This document shows, one piece after another, positions 23,011 to 35,640 of a DNA stretch of 64,000 nucleotides. The stretch lies in the NCBI GenBank assembly GCA_021186555.1, contig JAJKFL010000007.1, positions 30,456,177-30,520,176 on the forward strand. The letters are read 5' to 3'. Each line of letters begins with the position of its first letter. The stretch's first letter is position 1. This DNA is from Reticulitermes speratus (lineage: Eukaryota; Arthropoda; Insecta; Blattodea; Rhinotermitidae). The notes under the pieces were generated by a model. It ran no database searches. It had not been told where the DNA came from and worked only from the letters and a program-made list of their open reading frames with translations. The position numbers and the translations under genes are program-made.

Positions 23011-25579
23011 GATATCACCAACATTCACAATGACCATTGCCACCAATACTCATAACAAAGTCTATGTTCCGAAAGGTACCTGCTTCCGTCCTCAGGTGAA
23101 ACCACTAAAGCTAAGAAGAGCTAACCAAGGTGGTACACCAGACAGGTGAGGAACAATAACACAATATATCTAAAAATGAAAATTCCGTATACGCAAATCA
23201 TAAGTAATTTAATAATAGTGTTAAAATATAAGAAAATATAAAATACGTCTCCAGGTCATGCATACGAGGTCTAATAAAATGCAAAAGGAATCAATAAAAA
23301 CGAATATAGTTAACAATGGCAGTTCTTCGATGAGTCCAAATTGGCATTATATGCGTACGAAGAAGGTCACGAGATTGACTGGACACAGGCTGGTGTTCTG
23401 CAATATCAGACAAATTGTGCTTACAGGAAATATACAGAAACGTCTCACGTGTTATGTTCCGACGGTCCTATTATTAACTGGACACAGGCTGGTGTTCTGC
23501 AATATCAGACCAATCTTAGTGACAGGAAATATACAGAAACGTCTCACGTGTTGTGTTCCGACGGTCCTATTATTAACTGGACACAGGCTGGTGTTCTGCA
23601 ATATCAGACCAATCTTAGTGACAGGAAATATACAGAAACGTCTCACGTGTTGTGTTCCGACAGTCCTATTATTAACTGGACACAGGCTGGTGTTCTGCAA
23701 TATCAGACCAATCTTAGTGACAGGAAATATACAGAAACGTCTCACGTGTTGTGTTCCGACGGTCCTATTATTAACTGGACACAGGCTGGTGTTCTGCAAT
23801 ATCAGACCAATCTTAGTGACAGGAAATATACAGAAACGTCTCACGTGTTGTGTTCCGACAGTCCTATTATTAACTGGACACAGGCTGGTGTTCTGCAATA
23901 TCAGACCAATCTTAGTGACAGGAAATATACAGAAACGTCTCACGTGTTGTGTTCCGACGGTCCTATTATTAACTGGACACAGGCTGGTGTTCTGCAATAT
24001 CAGACCAATCTTAGTGACAGGAAATATACAGAAACGTCTCACGTGTTGTGTTCCGACAGTCCTATTATTAACTGGACACAGGCTGGTGTTCTGCAATATC
24101 AGACCAATCTTAGTGACAGGAAATATACAGAAACGTCTCACGTGTTGTGTTCCGACAGCCCTATTATTAACTGGACACAGGCTGGTGTTCTGCAATATCA
24201 GACAAATTGTGCTTACAGGAAATATACAGAAACGTCTCACGTGTTGTGTTCCGACGGTCCTATTATTAACTGGACACAGGCTGGTGTTCTGCAATATCAG
24301 ACCAATCTTAGTGACAGGAAATATACAGAAACGTCTCACGTGTTGTGTTCCGACAGTCCTATTATTAACTGGACACAGGCTGGTGTTCTGCAATATCAGA
24401 CCAATCTTAGTGACAGGAAATATACAGAAACGTCTCACGTGTTGTGTTCCGACGGTCCTATTATTAACTGGACACAGGCTGGTGTTCTGCAATATCAGAC
24501 CAATTGTGCTTACAGGAAATATACAGAAACGTCTCACGTGTTGTGTTCCGACGGTCCTATTATTAACTGGACACAGGCTGGTGTTCTGCAATATCAGACA
24601 AATTGTGCTTACAGGACATATACAGAAACGTCTCACGTGTTGTGTTCCGACGGTCCTATTATTAACTGGACACAGGCTGGTGTTCTGCAATATCAGACCA
24701 ATCTTAGTGACAGGAAATATACAGAAACGTCTCACGTGTTGTGTTCCGACGGTCCTATGATTAACTGGACACAGGCTGGTGTTCTGCAATATCAGACCAA
24801 TCTTAGTGACAGGAAATACACAGAAACGTCTCACGTGTTGTGTTCCGACGGTCCTATTATTAACTGGACACAGGCTGGTGTTCTGCAATATCAGACAAAT
24901 TGTGCTTACAGGAAATGTACAGAAACGTCTCACGTGTTGTGTTCCGACGGTCCTATTATTAACTGGACACAGGCTGGTGTTCTGCAATATCAGACCAATC
25001 TTAGTGACAGGAAATATACAGAAACGTCTCACGTGTTGTGTTCCGACGGTCCTATGATTAACTGGACACAGGCTGGTGTTCTGCAATATCAGACCAATCT
25101 TAGTGACAGGAAATACACAGAAACGTCTCACGTGTTGTGTTCCGACGGTCCTATTATTAACTGGACACAGGCTGGTGTTCTGCAATATCAGACAAATTGT
25201 GCTTACAGGAAATATACAGAAACGTCTCACGTGTTGTGTTCCGACGGTCCTATTATTAACTGGACACAGGCTGGTGTCCTGCAATATCAGACCAATCTTA
25301 GTGACAGGAAATATACAGAAACATCTCGCATGTTTTTTACATTTTATCATTGTTGTTAAATTTCTTAGGCTTTTCTTATGTAGAATTTTATTTTTAGATG
25401 TATTGTGTTATTGTTCCTCGTCTCTGATTTATGATGATGTGTGTGGTGTACTGTTTTGGTCAGCTGTTTCTTAGCTTTAGTGGTTTCACCTGAGGACGGA
25501 AGCAGGTAGCTTTCGGAACATAGTGTTTGTTATGAGTCTTGGTGACAGTGGGGAAAGTCCTTGTGAATGTTGGTGATAT
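23011..25579. mobile_element. Inverted-repeat element enclosing a 99-bp array
   Basis: The left arm begins GATATCACCAACATTCACAA (23011-23030). The right arm ends with its complement (25560-25579). The arms stay alignable for roughly 200 bp inward, including the core in opposite orientations (23062-23096 and 25490-25523: CCTGAGGACGG...TTTCGGAACATA) and AGGAACAATAACACAATA. No transposase is present. Target duplication is not clear. Confidence 0.75.
23365..25330. repeat. 99-bp tandem array, about 20 copies
   Basis: The unit contains ACTGGACACAGGCTGGTG and CGTCTCACGTGTTGTGTTCC. Two versions differ in one block: CCAATCTTAGTGACAGG or AATTGTGCTTACAGG. On the right (24661-25255) the versions follow a 297-bp trimer, seen twice. 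Since 99 is divisible by three, frames of 500-672 codons run through on both strands. They are repeat artefacts, since both strands and two forward frames are open equally. Confidence 0.95.
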
Positions 25580-25663
25580 TTCTCATGAGATTGTCAAAAA
25601 TGTATATGTTACAATTAAGCTCAATTCAGTTCATGTACTTCATACGAGTTGTCTAAAGATTCG

Positions 25664-25704
<41 letters not shown>

Positions 25705-26540
25705 TTACCTTTTAATGTAAATGTAGGGCCTCCTAGTATTTCTTCCTACTGCACAAAGTTGAACAATACTTACGTTTTACTGTAACTTTACTTTCGGGAG
25801 ACACACGCTGCATGATGGGAAAATCTTGGGCAAAAGATTCCTTAAAACAGCTTGCTTGTTCTGTCTGGGTTCACTGCGTGTCCAGTAGTTTTGAGAGTGT
25901 CTGAAATAATAGGATTTCTATAAATATATAAATATACGTATTTGGGCAACATGTACTGAGCTTTAGGAAGGTAAGTTCTCCTTCGACGAGAATGTGTTCC
26001 AGAAGAAAAGTGCGTCACATTGCGAAAGGAAGTTAAGATAACTTCAGCGTGCAATAAATTGCATTTTCCAGTGGAAAGTAAATTAGAAGTTGATGGTAGC
26101 TTAACTTGGCGGGGTAAAAATGGAATTTATTTTTTTAAACACGCGGACACACATTTTCTTAGAAATAAATTACTTTAAAAAATGTTTACATTCGCGCATG
26201 CGTACGTGTGCATGCATACATATATGCGTAGACACATTCCTAATCGCATACGTGCATACGTACTTAGTGATAGCAGTGAACACGTGCAGACTGTGATCGA
26301 TCTGACTTGCAAAAAGTTAATTCTACGACATGTGGATTAGGCATTGAATTGAACAGTCACTGTTGCACCCGAGCTAACCAGCGAACTTAATGTACTCGAA
26401 GCAAATGCTGGGGACGCGGAGACAACTGGCGGATAATTTACGCACCAAATATTTTTGGCACATCGGCATACTTTGAAGAGACCATTAGTTTCCTCGTGTT
26501 TCTCCGTCTGTCCATCTGTCCGCATGTTCGTGAGACTTTA
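25580..26540. other. No gene recognised; (ATT)n tract
   Basis: An (ATT)n microsatellite at about 25663-25707. Otherwise AT-rich sequence with CATACGTGCATACG words at 26200-26260 and no gene. Confidence 0.5.
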
Positions 26541-27260
26541 TACCGGGGTGTTGTGCCCGCCGCACTTCTACTTGCTATTTTTCGGCGGATCGCGCGTGGT
26601 GAGTAAGCCGCGCGAGACAGGTAACGGGTTGGCCGGTGGTAGCGGTATCTGGACCCGGTCACCCATTGTTATTTTTCCCCCTTTTCCTTGTTCATTGGCC
26701 GCGGGCCATTGGAGTTTACCTACGCTTACAAATTCCTCGCGCTCTTGGGATGGTTTTGCCGGGCAGTTGGTGAGACGCACGGCTACTTAGAGGATCGTGG
26801 GGCTTGGACGGCATCGGCGGTGCCATTTGGACGAGAGCGTGAGTGTTTGCCGGTTTTTCTCTGTCTTTATTTTCTTTTTTTTTTCACTTTTTCCCCTGTT
26901 CTCAATTTGTTTTTTGGGGTTGTTTCTGAACGCTGCCCCGGACTGGCTCCCCCTTCCCAGGGAGAGGGAAATAGTTATATACGAGGTAGTAAATAGATTG
27001 TAACCTAGGTGGACGGGGTTCGTCCCCTGTAGTATCTCTTTTTGTTAAGGGCCAATTAGTAATTTTTTTAATTATGTTATTGTTGTTTTACTATCATATT
27101 GTTTTATTAAAGTCATATTAGCCAGTTCGCAGCGTCTCAGTTAGATAGGGGTCTCTCTCACCTGAATTCCCCCCCCCCCACCGTCCTACTGGTCCTGCCA
27201 ACGGGTATCTGGGTCCCGCGAGGGTTACGGTAGCGGTAACCTTGGCGGAGACATAACACG
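26540..27260 (+). mobile_element. Possible LTR-like remnant
   Basis: This GC-rich stretch contrasts sharply with its AT-rich surroundings. It ends with an AATAAA-like region (TTTTATTAAAG near 27101) followed by GGGTATCTGGGTCCCGCGAGG-style sequence. It could be a solo long terminal repeat with adjoining internal sequence. No protein domain is visible, the ends are not defined, and family and age cannot be given. If it is one, it is only a fragment. Confidence 0.2.
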
Positions 27261-27544
27261 GGGGTTTATTAGCACCTGTCGAGAAAACACCAATTTGGTT
27301 AAAATTGCACAAAAGTAACAGGGACTTTATAGGAACAGCTACGCACATTTATAACCACTTTGGTGACTAATGTTACCATTATTACCAATGTTATTCATAA
27401 ATATGATGTTGGTCAATGATCTGCATTTCTAAATAACAGGTTGCTAAATAAGTAAATATACACGAGCATAGCTAATTAGATATTTACGAAACACATAATT
27501 TACTAGGTACATCCGCGGTCACAGCAATTGAAGCTTGAGGCAGA

Positions 27545-30500
27545 ATGCAACGTTTCCAGATATGGGCCATAAGTAACGAGGCCCTGTCTCTGTCGTCACT
27601 CGTACCACGTTGCCAAATATGGGACATAAGTAACGAGGCCCTGTGTCTGTCGTCACTCGTACCACGTTGCCAGATATGGGAAATAAGTAACGAGGCCCTG
27701 TCTCTGTCGTCACTCGTACCACGTTGCCAGATATGGGACGTAAGTAACGAGGCCCTGTCTCTATCGTCACTCGTACCACGTTGCCAGATATGGGACATAA
27801 GTAACGAGGCCCTGTCTCTGTCGTCACTCGTACCACGTTGCCAGATATGGGACATAAGTAAAAGGCCCTGTCTCTGTCGTCACTCGTACCACGTTGCCAG
27901 ATATGGGACATAAGTAACAAGGCCCTGTCTCTGTCGTCACTCGTACCACGTTGCCAGATATGGGACATAAGTAACGAGGCCCTGTCTCTGTCGTCACTCG
28001 TACCACGTTGCCAGATATGGGACATAAGTAACAAGGCCCTGTCTCTGTCGTCACTCGTACCACGTTGCCAGATATGGGACATAAGTAACGAGGCCCTGTC
28101 TCTGTCGTCACTCGTACCACGTTGCCAGATATGGGACATAAGTAACAAGGCCCTGTCTCTGTCGTCACTCGTACCACGTTGCCAGATATGGGACATAAGT
28201 AACGAGGCCCTGTCTCTGTCGTCACTCGTACCACGTTGCCAGATATGGGACATAAGTAACAAGGCCCTGTCTCTGTCGTCACTCGTACCACGTTGCCAGA
28301 TATGGGACATAAGTAACAAGGCCCTGTCTCTGTCGTCACTCGTACCACGTTGCCAGATATGGGACATAAGTAACAAGGCCCTGTCTCTGTCGTCACTCGT
28401 ACCACGTTGCCAGATATGGGACATAAGTAACAAGGCCCTGTCTCTGTCGTCACTCGTACCACGTTGCCAAATATGGGACATAAGTAACGAGGCCCTGTGT
28501 CTGTCGTCACTCGTACCACGTTGCCAGATATGGGACATAAGTAACAAGGCCCTGTCTCTGTCGTCACTCGTACCACGTTGCCAGATATGGGACATAAGTA
28601 ACAAGGCCCTGTCTCTGTCGTCACTCGTACCACGTTGCCAGATATGGGACATAAGTAACAAGGCCCTGTCTCTGTCGTCACTCGTACCACGTTGCCAGAT
28701 ATGGGACATAAGTAACAAGGCCCTGTCTCTGTCGTCACTCGTACCACGTTGCCAGATATGGGACATAAGTAACAAGGCCCTGTCTCTGTCGTCACTCGTA
28801 CCACGTTGCCAGATATGGGACATAAGTAACAAGGCCCTGTCTCTGTCGTCACTCGTACCACGTTGCCAGATATGGGACATAAGTAACAAGGCCCTGTCTC
28901 TGTCGTCACTCGTACCACGTTGCCAGATATGGGACATAAGTAACAAGGCCCTGTCTCTGTCGTCACTCGTACCACGTTGCCAGATATGGGACATAAGTAA
29001 CAAGGCCCTGTCTCTGTCGTCACTCGTACCACGTTGCCAGATATGGGACATAAGTAACAAGGCCCTGTCTCTGTCGTCACTCGTACCACGTTGCCAGATA
29101 TGGGACATAAGTAACAAGGCCCTGTCTCTGTCGTCACTCGTACCACGTTGCCAGATATGGGACATAAGTAACAAGGCCCTGTCTCTGTCGTCACTCGTAC
29201 CACGTTGCCAGAATATGGGACATAAGTAACAAGGCCCTGTCTCTGTCGTCACTCGTACCACGTTGCCAGATATGGGACATAAGTAACAAGGCCCTGTCTC
29301 TGTCGTCACTCGTACCACGTTGCCAGATATGGGACATAAGTAACAAGGCCCTGTCTCTGTCGTCACTCGTACCACGTTGCCAGATATGGGACATAAGTAA
29401 CAAGGCCCTGTCTCTGTCGTCACTCGTACCACGTTGCCAGATATGGGACATAAGTAACAAGGCCCTGTCTCTGTCGTCACTCGTACCACGTTGCCAGATA
29501 TGGGACATAAGTAACAAGGCCCTGTCTCTGTCGTCACTCGTACCACGTTGCCAGATATGGGACATAAGTAACAAGGCCCTGTCTCTGTCGTCACTCGTAC
29601 CACGTTGCCAGATATGGGACATAAGTAACAAGGCCCTGTCTCTGTCGTCACTCGTACCACGTTGCCAGATATGGGACATAAGTAACAAGGCCCTGTCTCT
29701 GTCGTCACTCGTACCACGTTGCCAGATATGGGACATAAGTAACAAGGCCCTGTCTCTGTCGTCACTCGTACCACGTTGCCAGATATGGGACATAAGTAAC
29801 AAGGCCCTGTCTCTGTCGTCACTCGTACCACGTTGCCAGATATGGGACATAAGTAACAAGGCCCTGTCTCTGTCGTCACTCGTACCACGTTGCCAGATAT
29901 GGGACATAAGTAACAAGGCCCTGTCTCTGTCGTCACTCGTACCACGTTGCCAGATATGGGACATAAGTAACAAGGCCCTGTCTCTGTCGTCACTCGTACC
30001 ACGTTGCCAGATATGGGACATAAGTAACAAGGCCCTGTCTCTGTCGTCACTCGTACCACGTTGCCAGATATGGGACATAAGTAACAAGGCCCTGTCTCTG
30101 TCGTCACTCGTACCACGTTGCCAGATATGGGACATAAGTAACAAGGCCCTGTCTCTGTCGTCACTCGTACCACGTTGCCAGATATGGGACATAAGTAACA
30201 GAGGCCCTGTCTCTGTCGTCACTCGTACCACGTTGCCAGATATGGGACATAAGTAACGAAGGCCCTGTCTCTGTCGTCACTCGTACCACGTTGCCAGATA
30301 TGGGACATAAGTAACAAGGCCCTGTCTCTGTCGTCACTCGTACCACGTTGCCAGATATGGGACATAAGTAACAAGGCCCTGTCTCTGTCGTCACTCGTAC
30401 CACGTTGCCAGATATGGGACATAAGTAACAAGGCCCTGTCTCTGTCGTCACTCGTACCACGTTGCCAGATATGGGACATAAGTAACAAGGCCCTGTCTCT

Positions 30501-33500
30501 GTCGTCACTCGTACCACGTTGCCAGATATGGGACATAAGTAACAAGGCCCTGTCTCTGTCGTCACTCGTACCACGTTGCCAGATATGGGACATAAGTAAC
30601 AAGGCCCTGTCTCTCGTCGTCAACTCGTACACACGTTGCCAGTATATGGGACATAAGTAACAAGGCCCTGTCTCTGTCGTCACTCGTACCACGTTGCCAG
30701 ATATGGGACATAAGTAACAAGGCCCTGTCTCTGTCGTCACTCGTACCACGTTGCCAGATATGGGACATAAGTAACAAGGCCCTGTCTCTGTCGTCACTCG
30801 TACCACGTTGCCAGATATGGGACATAAGTAACAAGGCCCTGTCTCTGTCGTCACTCGTACCACGTTGCCAGATATGGGACATAAGTAACAAGGCCCTGTC
30901 TCTGTCGTCACTCGTACCACGTTGCCAGATATGGGACATAAGTAACAAGGCCCTGTCTCTGTCGTCACTCGTACCACGTTGCCAGATATGGGACATAAGT
31001 AACAAGGCCCTGTCTCTGTCGTCACTCGTACCACGTTGCCAGATATGGGACATAAGTAACAAGGCCCTGTCTCTGTCGTCACTCGTACCACGTTGCCAGA
31101 TATGGGACATAAGTAACAAGGCCCTGTCTCTGTCGTCACTCGTACCACGTTGCCAGATATGGGACATAAGTAACGAGGCCCTGTCTCTGTCGTCACTCGT
31201 ACCACGTTGCCAGATATGGGACATAAGTAACAAGGCCCTGTCTCTGTCGTCACTCGTACCACGTTGCCAGATATGGGACATAAGTAACGAGGCCCTGTCT
31301 CTGTCGTCACTCGTACCACGTTGCCAGATATGGGACATAAGTAACAAGGCCCTGTCTCTGTCGTCACTCGTACCACGTTGCCAGATATGGGACATAAGTA
31401 ACAGGCCCTGTCTCTGTCGTCACTCGTACCACGTTGCCAGATATGGGACATAAGTAACAAGGCCCTGTCTCTGTCGTCACTCGTACCACGTTGCCAGATA
31501 TGGGACATAAGTAACGAGGCCCTGTCTCTGTCGTCACTCGTACCACGTTGCCAGATATGGGACATAAGTAACAAGGCCCTGTCTCTGCGTACACTCGTAC
31601 CACGTTGCCAATATGGGACAAAGTACCAAGGCCCTTCTCTAGTCGTCACTGTACCACGTTCCAATTGGCATAAGTAATAAGGCCCTGCACTGTCGTCACT
31701 CGTACCACGTTGCCAGATATGGGACATAAGTAACAGAGGCCCTGTCTCTGTCGTCACTCGTACCACGTTGCCAGATATGGGACATAAGTAAAGGCCCGTC
31801 TCTGTCGTCACTCGTACCACGTTGCCAGATATGGGACATAAGTACAAGGCCCTGTCTCTGTCGTCACTCGTACCACGTTGCCAATATGGGACATAAGTAA
31901 CAAGGCCCTGTCTCGTCGTCACTCGTACCACGTTGCAGATATGGGACATAAGTAACGGCCCTTCTCTGTCGTCACTCGTACCACGTTGCCAGATATGGGA
32001 CATAAGTAACAGGCCCTGTCTCTGTCGTCACTCGTACACCGTTCAATGGGACATAAGTAACAGGCCCTGTTCTGCGTCACTCGTACCACGTTGCCAGATA
32101 TGGGACATAGTAACAAGGCCCTGTCTCTGTCGTCATCGTACCACGTTGCCAGATATGGGACATAAGTAACAAGGCCCTGTCTCTGTCGTCACTCGTACCA
32201 CGTTGCCAGATAGGACATAAGTAACAGGCCCTGTCTCTGTCGTCACTCGTACCAGTTGCCAGATATGGGACATAGTACAGCCCTGTCTCTGTCGTCATCA
32301 GACCACGTGCCAGTATGGGACTAGTACAGGCCGTATGGTCATGTACACCTTCCAGTATGACTAGTACCAGGCCAGTTTGTCTCATGTACAACCGTTGCCA
32401 CTCTAATTGGGACATAAGTAACAGGCCCTGCTCTGTCGTCACTCGTACCACGTTGCCAGATATGGGACATAAGTAACAGGCCCTGTCTCTGTCGTCACTC
32501 GTACCACGTGCCAGATATGGGACATAAGTAACAAGGCCCTGTCTCTGTCGTCACTCGTACCACGTTGCCAGATATGGGACAAAGTAACAAGGCCTGTCTC
32601 TGTCGTACTGTACATGGTTCTGTGACCTACCAGTAGACAAGGCCCTGTCTCTGTCGTCACTCGTACCACGTTGCCAGATATGGGACATAAGTAACAAGGC
32701 CTGTCTCTGTCGTCACTCGTACCACGTTGCCAGATTGGGACATAAGTAACAAGGCCTGTCTCTGTCGTCACTCGTACCACTTGCAATATGGACATAAGTA
32801 AGGCCCTGTTCTGTCGTCACTCGTACCACGTTGCCAGATATGGGACATAAGTAAAGGCCTGTCTCTGTCGTCACTCGTACCACGTTGCCAGATATGGGAC
32901 ATAAGTAACAGGCCTGTCTCTGTCGTCACCGTCCAGTTGCCAGTAGGGCTTCAGGCCGTCTGCGTACTCGACCCGTGCCAATATGGACTAGTAACAAGGC
33001 CCTGCTCTGTCGTCACCGTACCACGTTGCCAGATATGGGACATAAGTAACAGGCCCGTCTCTGCGTCATCTACCAGTCCATATGCAATAGGGCGTCGCAC
33101 TCGCCGTGCCATTGACACAGGCCTTTGATGTAACGGCCTTGCTGTCACCCTGCCTCGTGACCAGTGCATATAAAAGGCCCTGTCCTGTCGTCATCGTACC
33201 ACGTTGCCAGATATGGGACATAAGTAACAGGCCCTGTCTCTGTCGTCACTCGTACCACGTTCCAGATATGGGACATAGTAACAAGCCCTGTCTCTGTCGT
33301 CCTCGTACCACGTTGCGAATGGACATAGTAACAAGGCCCTCTCTGTCGTCACTCGACCACGTTGCAGATATGGGACTAAGAACAGGCCCTGTCTCTGTCG
33401 TCACTCGTTCCATTGGCAATAGGGCTAGTACGACCGTTGCGTGTATCGCCGTTGCGATGACAGTTCAGTGGGCTGACAGCTGTCCTGTCGTTACATTGGA

Positions 33501-35640
33501 GATAATAACAGGCCCTGTCTCTGTCGTCACTCGTACCACGTTGCCAGATATGGGACATAAGTAACAGCCTGTCTCTGTCGTCACTCGTACCACGTTGCCA
33601 GATGGACATAAGTAACAAGGCCCAGTCTTGTCGCACTCGTACCACGTGCCAATGACATAAGTACAAGGCCTGTCTCTGTCGTCACTCGTACCACGTTGCA
33701 GATATGGGACATAAGTAACAAGGCCCTGTCTCTGTCGTCACTCGTACCACGTTGCCAGATATGGGACATAAGTAACGAGGCCCTGTCTCTGTCGTCACTC
33801 GTACCACGTTGCCAGATATGGGACATAAGAACGAGGCCCTGTCTCTGTCGTCACTCGTACCACGTTGCCAGATATGGACATAAGTAACGCCCTGTCTCTG
33901 TCGTCACTCGTACCACGTTGCCAGATATGGGACATAAGTAACAAGGCCCTGTCTCTGCGTCACTCGTACCACGTTGCCAGATATGGGACATAAGTAACAA
34001 GGCCCTGTCTCTGCTGTCACTCGTACCACGTTGCCAGTATGGGACATAAGTAACAGGCCCTGTCTCTGCTCGTCACTCGTACCACGTTGCCAGATATGGG
34101 ACATAAGTAACAAGGCCCTGTCTCTGTCGTCATCGTACGCAGGTAAGATAAACAAGCTAACATGCCCTGTCGTCTGCTACCACTTGCCAATGGCATAATA
34201 GGCCATTAGTACACCCGTCCCGTTCCAATAGGGACATAGTACAGGCTGTCATAGTTACCACCATCGTTCATGTGACTTCAGATGGCCCTAGCTCGTCCCT
34301 GTACCTTCCAATGGGACAAAGTACCAATCATGTGCACTACTACACACTGTCCAGTTGGACTAGTAACAAGGCTGTCCAGTCATGTACATGCAAAATGGAT
34401 AATCGTCCTGTCTCTCCACTCTAATTGGCATATACGCCTTTGGTACTGTATACAGTTGCCAGTAGGTAGTACGCCTGTCCTCTGTCCACTGTGCCAGATT
34501 GGACATAGTAAAGGTGTCATGAGTATCATACACGTCTCGTAACCAAAGTCAGTAGGCTTTAATCACCTACTTCGTTGCTTATCATAAGTACGAGGCTGTA
34601 TTTTACGTACTAGTTAATATCGAAAAGACAGCCTGTTCTTCGTACTCTAATCCAGTTGCAGTAAACATGGCCTGATTATGTTAACGAACGGTAGTTGTTT
34701 AGTCCTTGTTACGTTCCAATTTAAATAATGGCCAGTTTTTGTGTACATTAGTACGTGCCTGATTGTGACACGTACCATTGCGTATGCACACATGTTTGCT
34801 ACTGTCGTATCTACTTGCACATATAAATGTCACTGTGCTGTACTCTGAATCGTCCATCGTACGATATCAACCGTTTCCGACACTGCCAGTGAATAAATTT
34901 TTCACTTACATGCATTCAACGCCTGCTCGCAGTGACATAAGTAACAATGGCCCTGTCCTAGTCGTCACTCTACCAGTGCCAATATGGACATAAGTAGAAA
35001 TGGCCTGTCTCATGTCTCACTGTAACAATGTTGCCAAATATGGACATTTAAGTAACTTGATGGCCCTGTTCTGTAGTCACTCGACCATGACGTTATAGCC
35101 TGATATTGTTGGACATAAGTAACAGGCCCTGTCTCTGTCGTCACTGTTACCACGTTGCCAATTGGACTTACGTAACAAGGCCCTGTCTTTGTCGTCACTG
35201 TACCACGTTGCCAATATGGGACATAATAACAGGCCACAGTCTCTGCGTCACTACGTACCACGTTGCCAGATATGGACATAAGTAACAAGGCCCTTCTTGA
35301 TGCGTACTGTACCACTTACCAAGAATATGAGGCAACATAAGTTAACGATAGGCCCTTGTCTCTGTCGTCCACTCCGTAACCACCCGGTTGCCAATATGGA
35401 CAATTACAGTAACGAGTCCGTCTGTGTTCCTTAGTCTGATTACTGCTCGTACCACGTTAGTCCAGACTATGGGGACATAGTGTCCGCAGCGCCCTCATCT
35501 ATCGTACCTCGACCAACTTGCCAGATATGCGACATAAGTAACAGGCCATGTCTCTTTCGCACCGTACCACACGTTGAGCCAATACTGACATAATAACAGG
35601 CCTGTCTCTGCGTAACATCGTAGGGGGTCAAAGTTTTACA
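27545..35640. repeat. 57-bp satellite array, homogeneous left, eroded right
   Basis: The unit contains GGCCCTGTCTCTGTCGTC, ACTCGTACCACGTTGCC and AGATATGGGACATAAGTAA. From 27545 to about 31600 there are roughly 71 copies, nearly identical apart from AACAAGG/AACGAGG alternation and rare substitutions. From 31600 copies lose single bases at rising frequency. From about 34140 to 34930 only scraps remain, then recognisable units return at 34930-35610. Minus-strand frames of up to 884 codons follow from a 19-codon period and are not genes. Confidence 0.95.

Noticed and set aside
23258-25474. Open frames of 500-672 codons on both strands
   Set aside because: By-products of the 99-bp array. Both strands and two forward frames are open equally, which a real gene would not show.
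26540-27260. A confident LTR element call
   Set aside because: No paired terminal repeat, target duplication or protein domain could be seen; kept only as a low-confidence remnant.
27519-32003. Minus-strand open frames of 277-884 codons
   Set aside because: They are translations of the 57-bp repeat (19-codon period), open in several frames with a uniform unit. No gene signals are present.
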